Positions 44,403-54,620 of a stretch of 64,000 nt of DNA are shown in pieces. Origin of the DNA: SW132 sp038150125 (lineage in GTDB: Bacteria > Bacteroidota > Rhodothermia > Balneolales > Balneolaceae); NCBI RefSeq assembly GCF_038150125.1, contig NZ_JBBVMF010000008.1:190029-254028 (forward strand). Direction: 5' to 3'. A program made the position numbers and the translations under genes. Numbering within the stretch: position 1 is the first letter of the stretch; each line of letters starts with the position of its first letter. Below the pieces are notes generated by a model. The model was not told the DNA's origin, did not search any database, and saw only the letters and a program-made list of their open reading frames with translations.

Positions 44403-45722
44403 TTATTTAACCCGGTTCAGCCGTACGCCAAAATGGCCATCACAATTGTGCTTGTGGGGAAGTGTCTGGTATGCATAGCCGTCTTCCGCGAGAACCTCTT
44501 CGGGCAGAAACTCATCCAGTTTTTCAAGTTCGAAGTTATCGTACGTCTCAAGAAAGTTTTGAATCTGTTCCCAGTTCTCTTCGGGCTCGATAGAACATGT
44601 GCTGTAGACAAGGCGTCCGCCGCGCTTCACATGATTGGCTGCTTCATCAAGCAGTTCGGCCTGAAGCTTCACTGAGTTTTCAAGCTCTTCGGGAGTACGT
44701 TTCCAGCGAAGATCAGCACGTTTGCTGAGCACGCCGGTACCTGTACAGGGCGCATCAAGCAGAACACCGTCGGCAAGTTTAAGATCGAGATCACGAACAT
44801 CTGCACGGCGTATTTTGATGTTTTCAGCCGTAAAATTCATGGCGCTTTGCGCGAGAAGTTCCAGCCGGTCGGGGTTGATGTCGACCGCAGTGATGGATCC
44901 TTCGCCGTTCATCATATCCGCCATCACAATACTTTTGGTACCGGGTGCCGCGCAAAGATCAAATATCTCTTCGCCGGGCAGCGGCTCAAGAATTGTAGGG
45001 GCAAATCCGGCTGCAATATCCTGGATCTGGCAAAAACCTTTTGCCAGCCACTCTTTGGCAATAAACGGCTGAACACTGTCGACTTTAAAATAGCCGGGCA
45101 GCCAGTCGCTCTCTTCATACTCGATTCCGGCCTTATCCATCCGAAGTTTGAAGTTCTTTGATTTTGTGCGCAGGTTATTCACGCGAACATAGTAAGACGG
45201 ACGCTGATTATTAGCCTGCATCAACTGAAATGCTTCCCGCTCACCCATGCGGTTCACCCATCGCTTAACCATCCACTCGGGATGCGAGAACGTTGTTGCA
45301 ATAAGTTTTGTGCGATCTTCGTATGAGGGCTTTGGAAGATCAGGCATATCGCGCTGTATATTGCGCAGGATCGCATTAACTAAGTCCCCTGAGCGTGATC
45401 CAAGCCTTAGTTTTGCAATATCAACGGCTTCATTGATGGCGGCATAGTCGGGCGTGCCATCCATGAAAAGCATATCATAGAGGCCAAGCCGCAGAATGTT
45501 TTTGAGGCCTGGTTTCATCTCGTCCATTTCGATGCTTGAGAATTCACCCAGTACAAAATCCAGGTAGCTGCGTTTACGCAGAATATTCTGAACGTACTCT
45601 CTTACCTGTCCACGTTCCCTGGGTTCAAGATCGTTGGCATCTGCATAGGTGATGGTCTGATGTTCATCAAATTCTATTAATAAATCTACGCTGACAGTTC
45701 GTGCAGTGAGTTCAGTTTCCAA
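44403..45722 (-). CDS. rsmB: 16S rRNA (cytosine-C5)-methyltransferase RsmB
   Basis: 439 residues from a TTG start; no ATG fits better. The N-terminal third is a NusB-like RNA-binding domain (ERGQVREYVQNILRKRSYLDFVLG), followed by the methyltransferase with SAM site FDLCAAPGTKSIVMADMM, the first catalytic Cys in DAPCTGTGVL, and the second in YSTCSIEPEEN. NusB domain plus both cysteines identifies RsmB (m5C967) rather than the related RsmF. Confidence 0.92.
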   Translation of the reverse strand: METELTARTVSVDLLIEFDEHQTITYADANDLEPRERGQVREYVQNILRKRSYLDFVLGEFSSIEMDEMKPGLKNILRLGLYDMLFMDGTPDYAAINEAVDIAKLRLGSRSGDLVNAILRNIQRDMPDLPKPSYEDRTKLIATTFSHPEWMVKRWVNRMGEREAFQLMQANNQRPSYYVRVNNLRTKSKNFKLRMDKAGIEYEESDWLPGYFKVDSVQPFIAKEWLAKGFCQIQDIAAGFAPTILEPLPGEEIFDLCAAPGTKSIVMADMMNGEGSITAVDINPDRLELLAQSAMNFTAENIKIRRADVRDLDLKLADGVLLDAPCTGTGVLSKRADLRWKRTPEELENSVKLQAELLDEAANHVKRGGRLVYSTCSIEPEENWEQIQNFLETYDNFELEKLDEFLPEEVLAEDGYAYQTLPHKHNCDGHFGVRLNRVK

Positions 45723-46197
45723 AAGTATACTCGTTTTAGGGTTCAGAATTACGTGGCCGGATACGGTGCCGCTCTCATTAAGTCAAAAAATATGATAGCA
45801 ACTAAGATAAGATATTGATCAGCCTTTTGCTAACTGGAAAGTTCCTCATTGATGCTTTAAAAAACGATCTCTGATCGTGATCAGAGGGGCTTTCACATGA
45901 AATTCAGTATCATCATTTACGGATAGGCTATGCGCTGATTATAAAGCGGAAATTTTAAGGCAATAGCAAGATATAGAGAGATGTGGAAATGGGTAACAGA
46001 TACATGACAGATAATCGGTTTTATTCTATAAAGTAAGATGATAAATTCCGAAACTGCCAAACAAAGGGGATAAAGAGAGATAACTTCGTTGATTTTTGAA
46101 CAGGAAGTGCCTAACTTTTGAAGCTTTCAATAAATAGAGAAATAATAAGGAATCCCTTTACTCTAAACGTCATAATTAAAGCTTCTGAAATAATCGA
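45723..46197. promoter_or_regulatory. Gene-free region upstream of atpDC
   Basis: 475 bp, divergent between rsmB (-) and atpD (+). It contains a near-perfect palindrome CTCTGATC-GT-GATCAGAG (45869-45886). No recognisable Shine-Dalgarno before the atpD ATG. Otherwise nothing identifiable. Confidence 0.5.
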
Positions 46198-47685
46198 ATG
46201 AATAAAGGAAAAATAGCCCAGATAATTGGACCTGTAGTTGATGTTGATTTTGAGAAAAATCAGATACCCAGAATTTTAAACGCACTATACATTGACCGTG
46301 AAGACGGATCACGACTTTATCTTGAAGTTGCACAGCATCTTGGAGAAAATCGGGTCCGTACCATCGCCATGGATTCTACAGACGGCCTGGTACGCCAGAC
46401 CGACGTAGTGGATTCAGGCGGACCAATTTCCATGCCTGTCGGTGAGGACATCCGCGGCCGGCTGTTCAATGTTGTTGGAGATGCCATTGACGGCATCAAA
46501 CAGCCCGAAGGCAAAGAAAGATATTCCATTCACCGGGACGCTCCCAAATTTGAAGATCTTGCGACCAGTTCAGAAATTCTTGAAACAGGCATTAAGGTTA
46601 TTGACCTCCTCTGCCCCTATGCAAAAGGTGGTAAGATTGGACTTTTTGGTGGTGCCGGTGTAGGTAAAACAGTACTTATTCAGGAGCTTATCAATAATAT
46701 TGCGAAGCAGCACGGTGGCTTGTCAGTATTTGCTGGTGTGGGTGAGCGTACGCGTGAAGGGAATGACCTTCTCCGTGAGTTTATCGAATCCGGTGTTATT
46801 AATTATGGCGATGAGTTTAAAGAGGCCATGGAAAATGGCGAATGGGACCTGTCCAAAGTAGACGAAGAGGTTCTTAAAGAATCTCAGGCAACACTGGTTT
46901 TTGGTCAGATGAATGAGCCTCCGGGAGCACGGGCACGGGTTGCACTCTCAGGTCTTACAGTGGCTGAGTATTTCCGTGATCAGGTTTCTCCTGATATTCT
47001 TCTTTTCATTGATAATATTTTCCGGTTTACACAGGCCGGCTCTGAGGTATCTGCACTGCTTGGACGAATGCCGTCAGCTGTAGGGTATCAGCCAACGCTT
47101 GCATCTGAAATGGGTGACCTTCAGGAACGAATTACATCAACAAAAGATGGATCAATTACTTCAGTTCAGGCTATTTATGTGCCTGCGGATGACTTAACTG
47201 ACCCTGCTCCCGCAACAACATTTTCTCACCTTGATGCAACGACTGTACTTAGTCGTGCACTCACTCAGATCGGTATTTATCCGGCTGTGGATCCATTGGA
47301 TTCAACATCGCGGATTAATGATCCTAAAGTTGTAGGTGATGAGCACTACGACACAGCCCAGGAAGTGAAAGAACTTCTGCAGAAGTATAAAGATCTACAG
47401 GATATCATTGCCATTTTGGGTATGGACGAACTATCTGATGAAGATAAACTTGTAGTATCGCGGGCACGTCGTGTTCAGCGTTTCCTCAGTCAGCCGTTTT
47501 TTGTGGCTGAGCAGTTCACCGGCCAGTCAGGTGAGTACGTCAAAATCGAAGACACTATCAAAGGATTCAAGATGATCATGAATGGTGAACTCGATGATCT
47601 TCCTGAAAATGCGTTCCACCTTGTTGGAACCATTGAGCAGGCGAAGGAAAAAGGAAAACGATTAACTGAAGAAGCAGAAGCGTAA
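46198..47685 (+). CDS. atpD: ATP synthase subunit beta
   Basis: 495 residues. The catalytic subunit of F1. Walker A GGAGVGKTVLIQEL, the ISMPVGEDIRGRLFNVVG block, LVFGQMNEPPGARAR, and the DELSDEDKL region (DELSEED in many relatives) are present. The two-gene atpD-atpC unit apart from the other F1Fo genes is a known arrangement in Bacteroidota and several other phyla; no other subunit genes are in the window. Confidence 0.97.
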   Translation: MNKGKIAQIIGPVVDVDFEKNQIPRILNALYIDREDGSRLYLEVAQHLGENRVRTIAMDSTDGLVRQTDVVDSGGPISMPVGEDIRGRLFNVVGDAIDGIKQPEGKERYSIHRDAPKFEDLATSSEILETGIKVIDLLCPYAKGGKIGLFGGAGVGKTVLIQELINNIAKQHGGLSVFAGVGERTREGNDLLREFIESGVINYGDEFKEAMENGEWDLSKVDEEVLKESQATLVFGQMNEPPGARARVALSGLTVAEYFRDQVSPDILLFIDNIFRFTQAGSEVSALLGRMPSAVGYQPTLASEMGDLQERITSTKDGSITSVQAIYVPADDLTDPAPATTFSHLDATTVLSRALTQIGIYPAVDPLDSTSRINDPKVVGDEHYDTAQEVKELLQKYKDLQDIIAILGMDELSDEDKLVVSRARRVQRFLSQPFFVAEQFTGQSGEYVKIEDTIKGFKMIMNGELDDLPENAFHLVGTIEQAKEKGKRLTEEAEA

Positions 47686-47688
47686 CAG

Positions 47689-48096
47689 ATGGCTAACGAA
47701 AAAACATTTCAGGCCCAGGTTTTAACGCCCGAAGGGTCCAGGTTCAGCGGTGATGTGGTGAGCGTAAGCGTGCCGGGAGCGTCCGGAAGTTTTCAGATGC
47801 TCCACAATCATGCGCCTATCATTTCTGCGCTTGATGTGGGACGAGTCGAGATCCAGAAACCCGACAATTCAACACTAACGTATGCTGTGAGCGGCGGATT
47901 TGTTGAAATGAATGACAACCAGGTGACACTGCTTGCCGAGCGGGCCATCGAGCCGGGCGATATTGACGTTGAAGAAGCAAAGAAAAAGCTCTCGGATGCG
48001 AAAGAAAAACTCAAAGATTCATCCGCGATGCTTTCTGATGTTGAACATCAGATAAAAGACGCTCAGAATCTGATTAAGATGGCGGGCAATAGCTGA
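47689..48096 (+). CDS. atpC: ATP synthase subunit epsilon
   Basis: 135 residues, 3 bp after atpD. N-terminal beta-sandwich with FQAQVLTPEGSRF and MLHNHAPIISAL, followed by a C-terminal helical hairpin (EEAKKKLSDAKEKLKDSS). Regulates F1 catalysis and connects to the c-ring. Terminator follows. Confidence 0.94.
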   Translation: MANEKTFQAQVLTPEGSRFSGDVVSVSVPGASGSFQMLHNHAPIISALDVGRVEIQKPDNSTLTYAVSGGFVEMNDNQVTLLAERAIEPGDIDVEEAKKKLSDAKEKLKDSSAMLSDVEHQIKDAQNLIKMAGNS

Positions 48097-48118
48097 TCAG
48101 TTATTAAAAAATTTATTT

Positions 48119-48156
48119 GAAAACTCGTATACCGCCCGGTATACGAGTTTTTTTTT
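48119..48156 (+). terminator. Terminator after atpDC
   Basis: AAACTCGTATACC pairs perfectly with GGTATACGAGTTT around GCCC and is followed by a T-run of nine. Confidence 0.92.
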
Positions 48157-48206
48157 GGCTGTATAAAAGCAGCAATTCCTTAAAACACTAAACCATCAGC
48201 ATTATA

Positions 48207-50750
48207 ATGACTTCAAATTTCAAATATTTAACAGTAATTCTCTTGCTGTCAGCGTTACTTGCGGGATGTGCATCAACAGCGCAGATTCAGAGTAGTGCAT
48301 CAGATCCAAGTTCTTCAGCATCAAAAGTGGATGAACAGAAGAAGAACACCATTGCCTACGAAGGTTTGTTCTCTGTATACCAGGATACAACGGACGGCTC
48401 CACAAAATTTGAAATCAAGAAAGACCAGCTGGATAAAGAGTATATCTATTTTGGCCATACTGCCGACGGCGTGACGGATGCCGGAAGTTTCAGGGGTGCT
48501 TACCAGGATGACAAGATTTTTAAAATCAAACGATATTTCGATAAGATTGAGTTCGTGGTCCAAAATACCCGATACCAGTTTGACGATGATAGTGCTCTGA
48601 GTAATGCTGAGATGGCTAATATCTCAAATGCGACACTCATTTCAGAAAAAATTCTTGCTGAGAACGACAGCACGATCATTATCAGTGGCGACCCCATTTT
48701 TCTGAGCGAAAATATGAACCAGGTTAAGCCGAGTCCGTCACCTAACTCAAGACCCGGTGGTTTTTCGCTGGGAGGCCTGAGCTCATCAAAGACAAAATAT
48801 TCCGAGATACGCGGCTATCCCGAAAATATTGATGTGGTTGTAGAGTATGTGTACGAGAATCCATCGCCGATGAATGGCGGCAGCGCTGCAGTAACCGATG
48901 CGCGTGCGGTTTCCATCAAACACCAGCACTCGTTTATCGCAATGCCTGAAAACGATTTCCAGCCGCGCTTTGATGATCCGAGAATTGGTTTTTTCATGAC
49001 TGAGAAGGATGACCAGGTCAGTACAAGCGTGACACCTTATCTCGATGTGATCCACAGATGGCATCTTGAGAAGAAAAATCCAAATGCTGAGATGTCGGAG
49101 CCGGTTGAGCCGATTACATGGTGGATTGAAAATACAACTCCGCACGCATTTCGTGAAACCATCAAAGAAGCCACACTGGCGTGGAACGAGGCGTTTGAAG
49201 CTGCCGGTTTCCGAAATGCGGTTGAGGTAAAAGTTCAGCCGGACGATGCCGAGTGGGATGCAGGAGATATTCGTTATAACGTGCTTCGCTGGACATCTTC
49301 ACCGAACCCACCTTTTGGCGGATATGGTCCCAGTTTTGTAAACCCGCGAACAGGACAGATTCTGGGATCCGACATTATGCTTGAGTGGGTGTTCTTCTCA
49401 AACAGGTATCGGCAGGAAAATATATATACGGAAACGGCCTTTTCATCTGATTTAATTGATGACGCAATGAATCCCGAATACTGCAGTTTCGGGCATCATT
49501 TACAGCAGAATAATATGTTTGGCATGAGCGCGCTGCAGGTTATGGGCTATCCTGATGAAGATCTTGAAGGATTTCAGCATGAGGCAATGACAATGCTGAT
49601 TCTTCATGAACTGGGTCATACATTTGGCCTGAACCATAATATGCAGGCCAGTACGCTCCACTCGCCTGAAGAGATTCACAACAAGCAACTTACGTCAACC
49701 GTGGGCCTCACCGGTTCTGTGATGGATTATTCCAGCGTAAATGTTGCCAGCGACCGAAGCCGGCAAGGCCACTACTATGATACAAAACCGGGGCCTTATG
49801 ATGTTTGGGCCATTGAATTTGGATATTCACCTGCACTGGACGATCCCGAAGCAGAAAAGGAACGCCTTAATGCCATTGCTGCGCGGTCAACGGATTCTGA
49901 ACTTGCGTTCGGTAACGATGCTGACGATATGCGCAGCCCCGGAAAAGCAATTGATCCGCGTGTGATGGTTGGTGATATGTCTGCCGATCCGATTGCTTAT
50001 GGCATCGACAGAATTCATATGGCAGAAAATCTGATGGACGGTTTAATTGAGAAGTTCAGCGTAGAAGGACAAAGCTATCAGCCTATGCGCGATGCGTATA
50101 TGGCACTGATGGCAGCCAGGCGCACACAGACAGGAGTTATCTCACGCTATGTTGGCGGCGTTTATAAAGACCGGGCGTTTGTTGGCCAGGAAGGCGGAAG
50201 GATGCCATTTACACCAGTTGAGGTAGAAAAGCAGCGTGAAGCGATGAACAGCCTTAGCGAGCATCTGTTTGCTCCTGATGCGTTCGACATGTCTCACGAG
50301 GTTTACAACTACCTGCAAATTCAGCGGCGCGGATTCAATTTTTTCAGTTCATCCGAGGATCCCAAAATCCACGATCAGGTGCTGGCTATGCAAAGCAGCG
50401 TACTTGCTCATCTGCTGCATCCATCAACCATGAAGAGAATTACCGATTCGCGAACATACGGCAACACCTATAACGTTGCTGAGGTTGTCGGCGATCTGAC
50501 GTCAGCTATTTTTGATGCGGATGCTGCAGGAAATGTCAATACGTTCCGTCAGAACCTTCAGATCCAGTATATAGAGGGATTGATAGCAGTGATAGGGAGT
50601 GACAGCCACGACCGCATTGCAAAGTCTGCTGCCCTCTACAATCTTCAGAATATCCGGGGGATGATGGAGTCGAAAAGGAATGCGAATACAGAATCCCGGG
50701 CACATGCGGCCCACGTGATTCTTGCTATTGACAAAGCACTCGACGCTTAG
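48207..50750 (+). CDS. Zinc-dependent metallopeptidase lipoprotein (DUF5117/DUF4953-type, metzincin-like motif)
   Basis: 847 residues. Lipoprotein signal LLAGC (Cys21). The metal site HELGHTFGLNH begins at His467 (HExxHxxGxxH, metzincin type), with catalytic Glu468. Upstream blocks FHRWHLEKKNP-like and WWIENTTPHAF...TLAWNEAFEAAGF match the DUF5117/DUF4953 proteins of Bacteroidota. After the site come SVMDYSSVNVA (Met-turn-like) and a long helical C-terminus. Expected to be anchored in an envelope membrane and to degrade proteins there; substrates unknown. Single-gene unit with its own terminator. Confidence 0.85.
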   Translation: MTSNFKYLTVILLLSALLAGCASTAQIQSSASDPSSSASKVDEQKKNTIAYEGLFSVYQDTTDGSTKFEIKKDQLDKEYIYFGHTADGVTDAGSFRGAYQDDKIFKIKRYFDKIEFVVQNTRYQFDDDSALSNAEMANISNATLISEKILAENDSTIIISGDPIFLSENMNQVKPSPSPNSRPGGFSLGGLSSSKTKYSEIRGYPENIDVVVEYVYENPSPMNGGSAAVTDARAVSIKHQHSFIAMPENDFQPRFDDPRIGFFMTEKDDQVSTSVTPYLDVIHRWHLEKKNPNAEMSEPVEPITWWIENTTPHAFRETIKEATLAWNEAFEAAGFRNAVEVKVQPDDAEWDAGDIRYNVLRWTSSPNPPFGGYGPSFVNPRTGQILGSDIMLEWVFFSNRYRQENIYTETAFSSDLIDDAMNPEYCSFGHHLQQNNMFGMSALQVMGYPDEDLEGFQHEAMTMLILHELGHTFGLNHNMQASTLHSPEEIHNKQLTSTVGLTGSVMDYSSVNVASDRSRQGHYYDTKPGPYDVWAIEFGYSPALDDPEAEKERLNAIAARSTDSELAFGNDADDMRSPGKAIDPRVMVGDMSADPIAYGIDRIHMAENLMDGLIEKFSVEGQSYQPMRDAYMALMAARRTQTGVISRYVGGVYKDRAFVGQEGGRMPFTPVEVEKQREAMNSLSEHLFAPDAFDMSHEVYNYLQIQRRGFNFFSSSEDPKIHDQVLAMQSSVLAHLLHPSTMKRITDSRTYGNTYNVAEVVGDLTSAIFDADAAGNVNTFRQNLQIQYIEGLIAVIGSDSHDRIAKSAALYNLQNIRGMMESKRNANTESRAHAAHVILAIDKALDA

Positions 50751-50781
50751 GTTTTACCATATATTTTCATACAGGATTACC

Positions 50782-50813
50782 AAAAGCCGGTCAGGCACTG
50801 ACCGGCTTTTTTT
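50782..50813 (+). terminator. Terminator after the DUF5117-type peptidase
   Basis: AAAAGCCGGTCAG pairs perfectly with CTGACCGGCTTTT around GCA and runs into seven T residues. Confidence 0.92.
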
Positions 50814-51102
50814 ATATCAACAAAGGAAAAAGGGTCTTTTATCAGCTGGTTTTCCGTGATAGCGTCACGTGCTCAAAAAGGCGAAAGTGAACGAATTGTA
50901 AAACAGACCGTTAAACCTTCTTGAGAAATCACCAGCTTTGAAGTTCTTGTAGTACTTTTGATGCGAACTATCTGTGAATCATTCGTGTGTGTATGCGAGA
51001 CGATTGTCAGTAATAGTGATCTTGGAAGGTTTTGTACTTAAAATATACGAATACATTGATGGAGCACATTTGCTGATATCTCAATGCCAGCAGAAGGAAT
51101 GT

Positions 51103-51721
51103 TTAACTCAACTTCCGTAAAATCTTAAAAATAAGTCTCAGTTACCTTTAAACAATGCTCTGTAGTGCTACATCCATTATTTTTTATACTGGATAAGCTT
51201 CCTGTTCAGCCTTCCATCCCAACCCGCATCTGAAGGCATTTAGGTACATAAGGATACTAAAAAGCAATTATACCAAATACCACAGATAACCAAAGCACCA
51301 GGTGTGCGACATATCCGTAGCCCAAAGTCACTGCGCAGCGGGGGCTTTGGGTTAAGAGCAGGCATAAAATTTGAGAGCGCCGTAGGTGCGGTATATCCGC
51401 GCCCTTGCAAAACGACCATACCCTCTTTACCCATACATTATTTTATTGAATCCGATTCAGACGATCTGTTCGAATTTTATGACTGAGGGTGAATTCAGAT
51501 TCCGAATGATGCCGCTAACTACGGCGCTTCTTTACATTCTGGCTTCTTTATACCCCACGGAAATGCTGCGCATTCCCAAAGGGCTACGGCTATGCCGCCC
51601 CGAAACGGGGCTGGTTTCATCCCTGAATAGGTGAATTCCATTCTTTTTGTCTGTGGTCTAAAAGTTTAATGAAACTTATTTTGTAGCCACTACATACCTA
51701 TTTTGCGGAAGTTGAGTTAAG
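51103..51721. mobile_element. 619-bp element with 21-bp terminal inverted repeats, no transposase
   Basis: TTAACTCAACTTCCG plus 6 further bases at 51103-51123 is repeated in inverse orientation at 51701-51721 with one mismatch (20/21). The interior holds G/C-rich palindromes (CCCAAAG...CTTTGGG near 51330-51355, GCGCCGTAGGTGCGG near 51380) but no coding frame. It fits a miniature or decayed insertion sequence; no target duplication is visible. The remaining gap (50814-51102 and 51722-51762) shows nothing recognisable. Confidence 0.6.
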
Positions 51722-51762
51722 GCGATTTTATATTTAGTATGAGATTTAGAAATGAACACTAT

Positions 51763-54024
51763 TTACAGACTCTCCCGAACATTTGCAGATGAGAGAAGCA
51801 CGGGGAAAGTTTCATCAAGACTGTTATTTTGTACAAAAACGGATACTTTCCCAACGTTTGAGAGCTGATCGATTTTTTCCGCATGATATTCTTCCTCGCC
51901 GGACTCAGTTAGCTTAAGACCCAGCAGTACAATATCGGCATCAGAGCTGAACTTTTGCAGTATCTCCGTAAAAGAACGGTCTCCTTTGGGTATAACTTCG
52001 ACAAGGGCATCAATTCGTGCTTCTTTTAGTGACTTCCGAATTGATTCTGAGAAAGTTTCCCGTTGTTCAGCATTTTCAATGACTTCCCGCACACGAATAC
52101 GAGCCTTTTTCCATTCAGGATTGAGTGTCAGCATATAGGCCAGGATCAGCATCAAATCTCCATTATTTGCGGCTCCGCTCCACCATACATCTATATACTG
52201 ATGTTGCTCAACTTTCCAGTTTTCGTGATCATTAAACTTAGCCATTAAGATATTTTTGCCAATTCGGGACAGTGAGCGGATAATACGCAGCTGATTTGCA
52301 TTAGCTTCTGCCTCTTCCGACCAGCCAAACATAATAGTATTTGTCTTAAAACCGGCTATTCCATGAGCCCTGGAAATGTTAAGAATGCCCCTATTGAGGG
52401 ATTTAACTTCGTTTACCTCGCAAAATGCCTCAATGCCGATATCATGAACTTCCTTAATCATACTCTCCTGTATGTTTTTCCTTTTAGCACGATCGTATTT
52501 GTCACTTTCATATATGAGCTTGGAAATAGAGAATACGCCGCGATTTTGTCCAAACGCTGCTGCCAGTTTAACCAGTTCAATTCTGTCTGAAATATCTTTT
52601 GCAAACAATAGAATCATGGGGCGCCAGTTACGCTGCATGACGTGATAGCGATTCATCCTAAGCAGTGAAAAACGAGCGATCTTCATCCACATTCCAACAT
52701 TTACATCCCCCCATTCCTGTTCAAGTGCTCTCTTTTTAAAGTAAAGATAAAAGCCTGCCTCCAGTAAAAAAGCAATAACAAGTGCTATCGGGCTGATGAG
52801 ATACATGACAAAAAGAGATCCGATTGCACCAATTAGCGACACGTACCACGGAACTCGTGTGCTCGGACGGTAAGAGGGCTCAGCAACGAGGTTTTCAACT
52901 GCAGCAACAATATTTATTACAACATAAAGTGTTAAAAACAGAACGGTAACAAACTTAGCTGCAGTGTTGAGGTCTCCCAGGGCAACGGCTACCAGTGCAA
53001 CAGCTCCAGTAGCCCACGTGGCAATTGTTGGCTGACCGGTTTTCGACACTCGGCCTAAAAATTTTGGAGCCAGGCCATCCATCGATAGAGACTGAAGGAC
53101 TCTCGGTCCGCTGAGCACGCTTCCAATGGCAGAGGATAAAATGGCACCGCATGCGGCCGGGTAAACAAACAAGCCACCCAGAAAAGCCGCGTCAGACCAG
53201 CTCCTGATACCAAACGATTCATCTGCCAGATTTTCGAATGGGAGCAGCACAGTTATCGAAAGGAAAATTGGAATGATAGTGTAGATGACGGTCCCGGTGA
53301 TTACTGAATAAATAGTACCTTGCTTTATCGATTTTCCGGGAGTTTTCAGATCACCGCTCATTGCAATCCCCGCAAGAAAGCCGGTTACACCAGGGAAAAA
53401 TACCGCAAATACGACCCAAAGCCCGCTCTCAGGAGCTACCGTACGATAAGCGGGAGTCATTTCCGGCATACGTAACTCACTTGTGAATACACCGACCATC
53501 AGTGACAAAATCGAAAGAATAACCAGTATCAGCATTGGAACCTGGAACTTAAGCACAAGTTCAGCGCTTTTACCCGAGGCAAATGTGATTAAAACAATGA
53601 TTACAGCGGTCAGCAGCGGTATAGCATAGCCCGGCATGGCACCCCAGGTTTCAATTGGCCAAAAAAGAAGAAGCAACTCGGATAAACCAAATGCGTAAAA
53701 AGTGATACTGAGAGTCCGGCTGATATAGAAAGCAATCCCTATCGCCCCGCCGGTTTCCAGGCCCAAACTCCGGGAAATAAGATAATAGACACCGCCCACA
53801 CCCATCTTGATATTGGTTGCAATTGCGGCAGCGCTCAGGCCGGTTATGAATGTAATGATGTTTGCCAGAAGAACTACAAATATCGTCAACGGCAAGCCCA
53901 GATTCCCGACCACCCAACCAAACCGGAGATACATAATAAGGCCCAATACAGTGAGAGTACTAGGGAGGTAAACTCCTAAAAAGGTTCCGAATTTCTTTTT
54001 TGAGAGAGGTTCTTTTTCAGCCAT
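51763..54024 (-). CDS. SLC12/APC-like cation-chloride cotransporter homologue
   Basis: 753 residues. The N-terminal ~430 form about twelve membrane helices with the APC/SLC12 signature (TLTVLGLIMYLRFGWVVGN, GLSAAAIATNIKMGVGG, FPGVTGFLAGIAMSGDLK). The C-terminal ~300 residues are a cytoplasmic alpha/beta domain as in eukaryotic SLC12 transporters (DIVLLGLKL near the end). Prokaryotic relatives are annotated as amino-acid permeases or Na-K-Cl cotransporters; transported ion unknown. It has a long upstream gene-free region and no operon partner. Confidence 0.8.
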   Translation of the reverse strand: MAEKEPLSKKKFGTFLGVYLPSTLTVLGLIMYLRFGWVVGNLGLPLTIFVVLLANIITFITGLSAAAIATNIKMGVGGVYYLISRSLGLETGGAIGIAFYISRTLSITFYAFGLSELLLLFWPIETWGAMPGYAIPLLTAVIIVLITFASGKSAELVLKFQVPMLILVILSILSLMVGVFTSELRMPEMTPAYRTVAPESGLWVVFAVFFPGVTGFLAGIAMSGDLKTPGKSIKQGTIYSVITGTVIYTIIPIFLSITVLLPFENLADESFGIRSWSDAAFLGGLFVYPAACGAILSSAIGSVLSGPRVLQSLSMDGLAPKFLGRVSKTGQPTIATWATGAVALVAVALGDLNTAAKFVTVLFLTLYVVINIVAAVENLVAEPSYRPSTRVPWYVSLIGAIGSLFVMYLISPIALVIAFLLEAGFYLYFKKRALEQEWGDVNVGMWMKIARFSLLRMNRYHVMQRNWRPMILLFAKDISDRIELVKLAAAFGQNRGVFSISKLIYESDKYDRAKRKNIQESMIKEVHDIGIEAFCEVNEVKSLNRGILNISRAHGIAGFKTNTIMFGWSEEAEANANQLRIIRSLSRIGKNILMAKFNDHENWKVEQHQYIDVWWSGAANNGDLMLILAYMLTLNPEWKKARIRVREVIENAEQRETFSESIRKSLKEARIDALVEVIPKGDRSFTEILQKFSSDADIVLLGLKLTESGEEEYHAEKIDQLSNVGKVSVFVQNNSLDETFPVLLSSANVRESL

Positions 54025-54620
54025 CCGTATGTTAAATGAGTAGAAAAATGATCAGCGATGTAACGAGTCATTATTCTGCGATCAGATGAAAATATTACAA
54101 CATCATTTAACAAATATCATCTGCTTTTTTGTGGTTGAATAGCGAAAATGTTGAAAGTGCAGTAATCTTATGAGCATTGAATCCTTACAGTTTCGACGAA
54201 CCAGAATATAATCAGCCGGCAGGATCAATCGTTGATTACGATTGACATCTGATAACATTTTATTTGAACAGATTTATCTAAAACTTAACCCCGTAGATTT
54301 GGTCATGGATCAGACAAGTGACTGGCAAAGCGTGTATTAAGGGTAAATATTTATAAAGTAATGCAATCATAAGATCTGCAAATGCACCGGTTTTTTTCTT
54401 ATGATAATTTTTCGCAAGACTTAAGCAACCATCTCTAACTTCTGCCACCAGTCCAAAATAGGTTTAATGAATCATTTCGTATCTGTTTATATGCAATCAA
54501 CAAGCAGTATTCGTTTATCTGCCAAGGGAATGAGATTATATATCCAATTGCAGGGATTGGTTTTTGTCAAAAAAAACTTCACTTTAGAGCGAATAAAAAT
54601 TCCAGAAATTAATCGTGTTC
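54025..54620. other. 596-bp gene-free region
   Basis: Between two divergent starts. The short frame at 54467-54679 overlaps the real M28 start in another frame and has no domain. No repeats or RNA genes noted. Confidence 0.4.

Noticed and set aside
45869..45886. Operator candidate CTCTGATC-GT-GATCAGAG upstream of atpD
   Set aside because: A single palindrome with no second copy or known regulator; noted inside the intergenic feature only.
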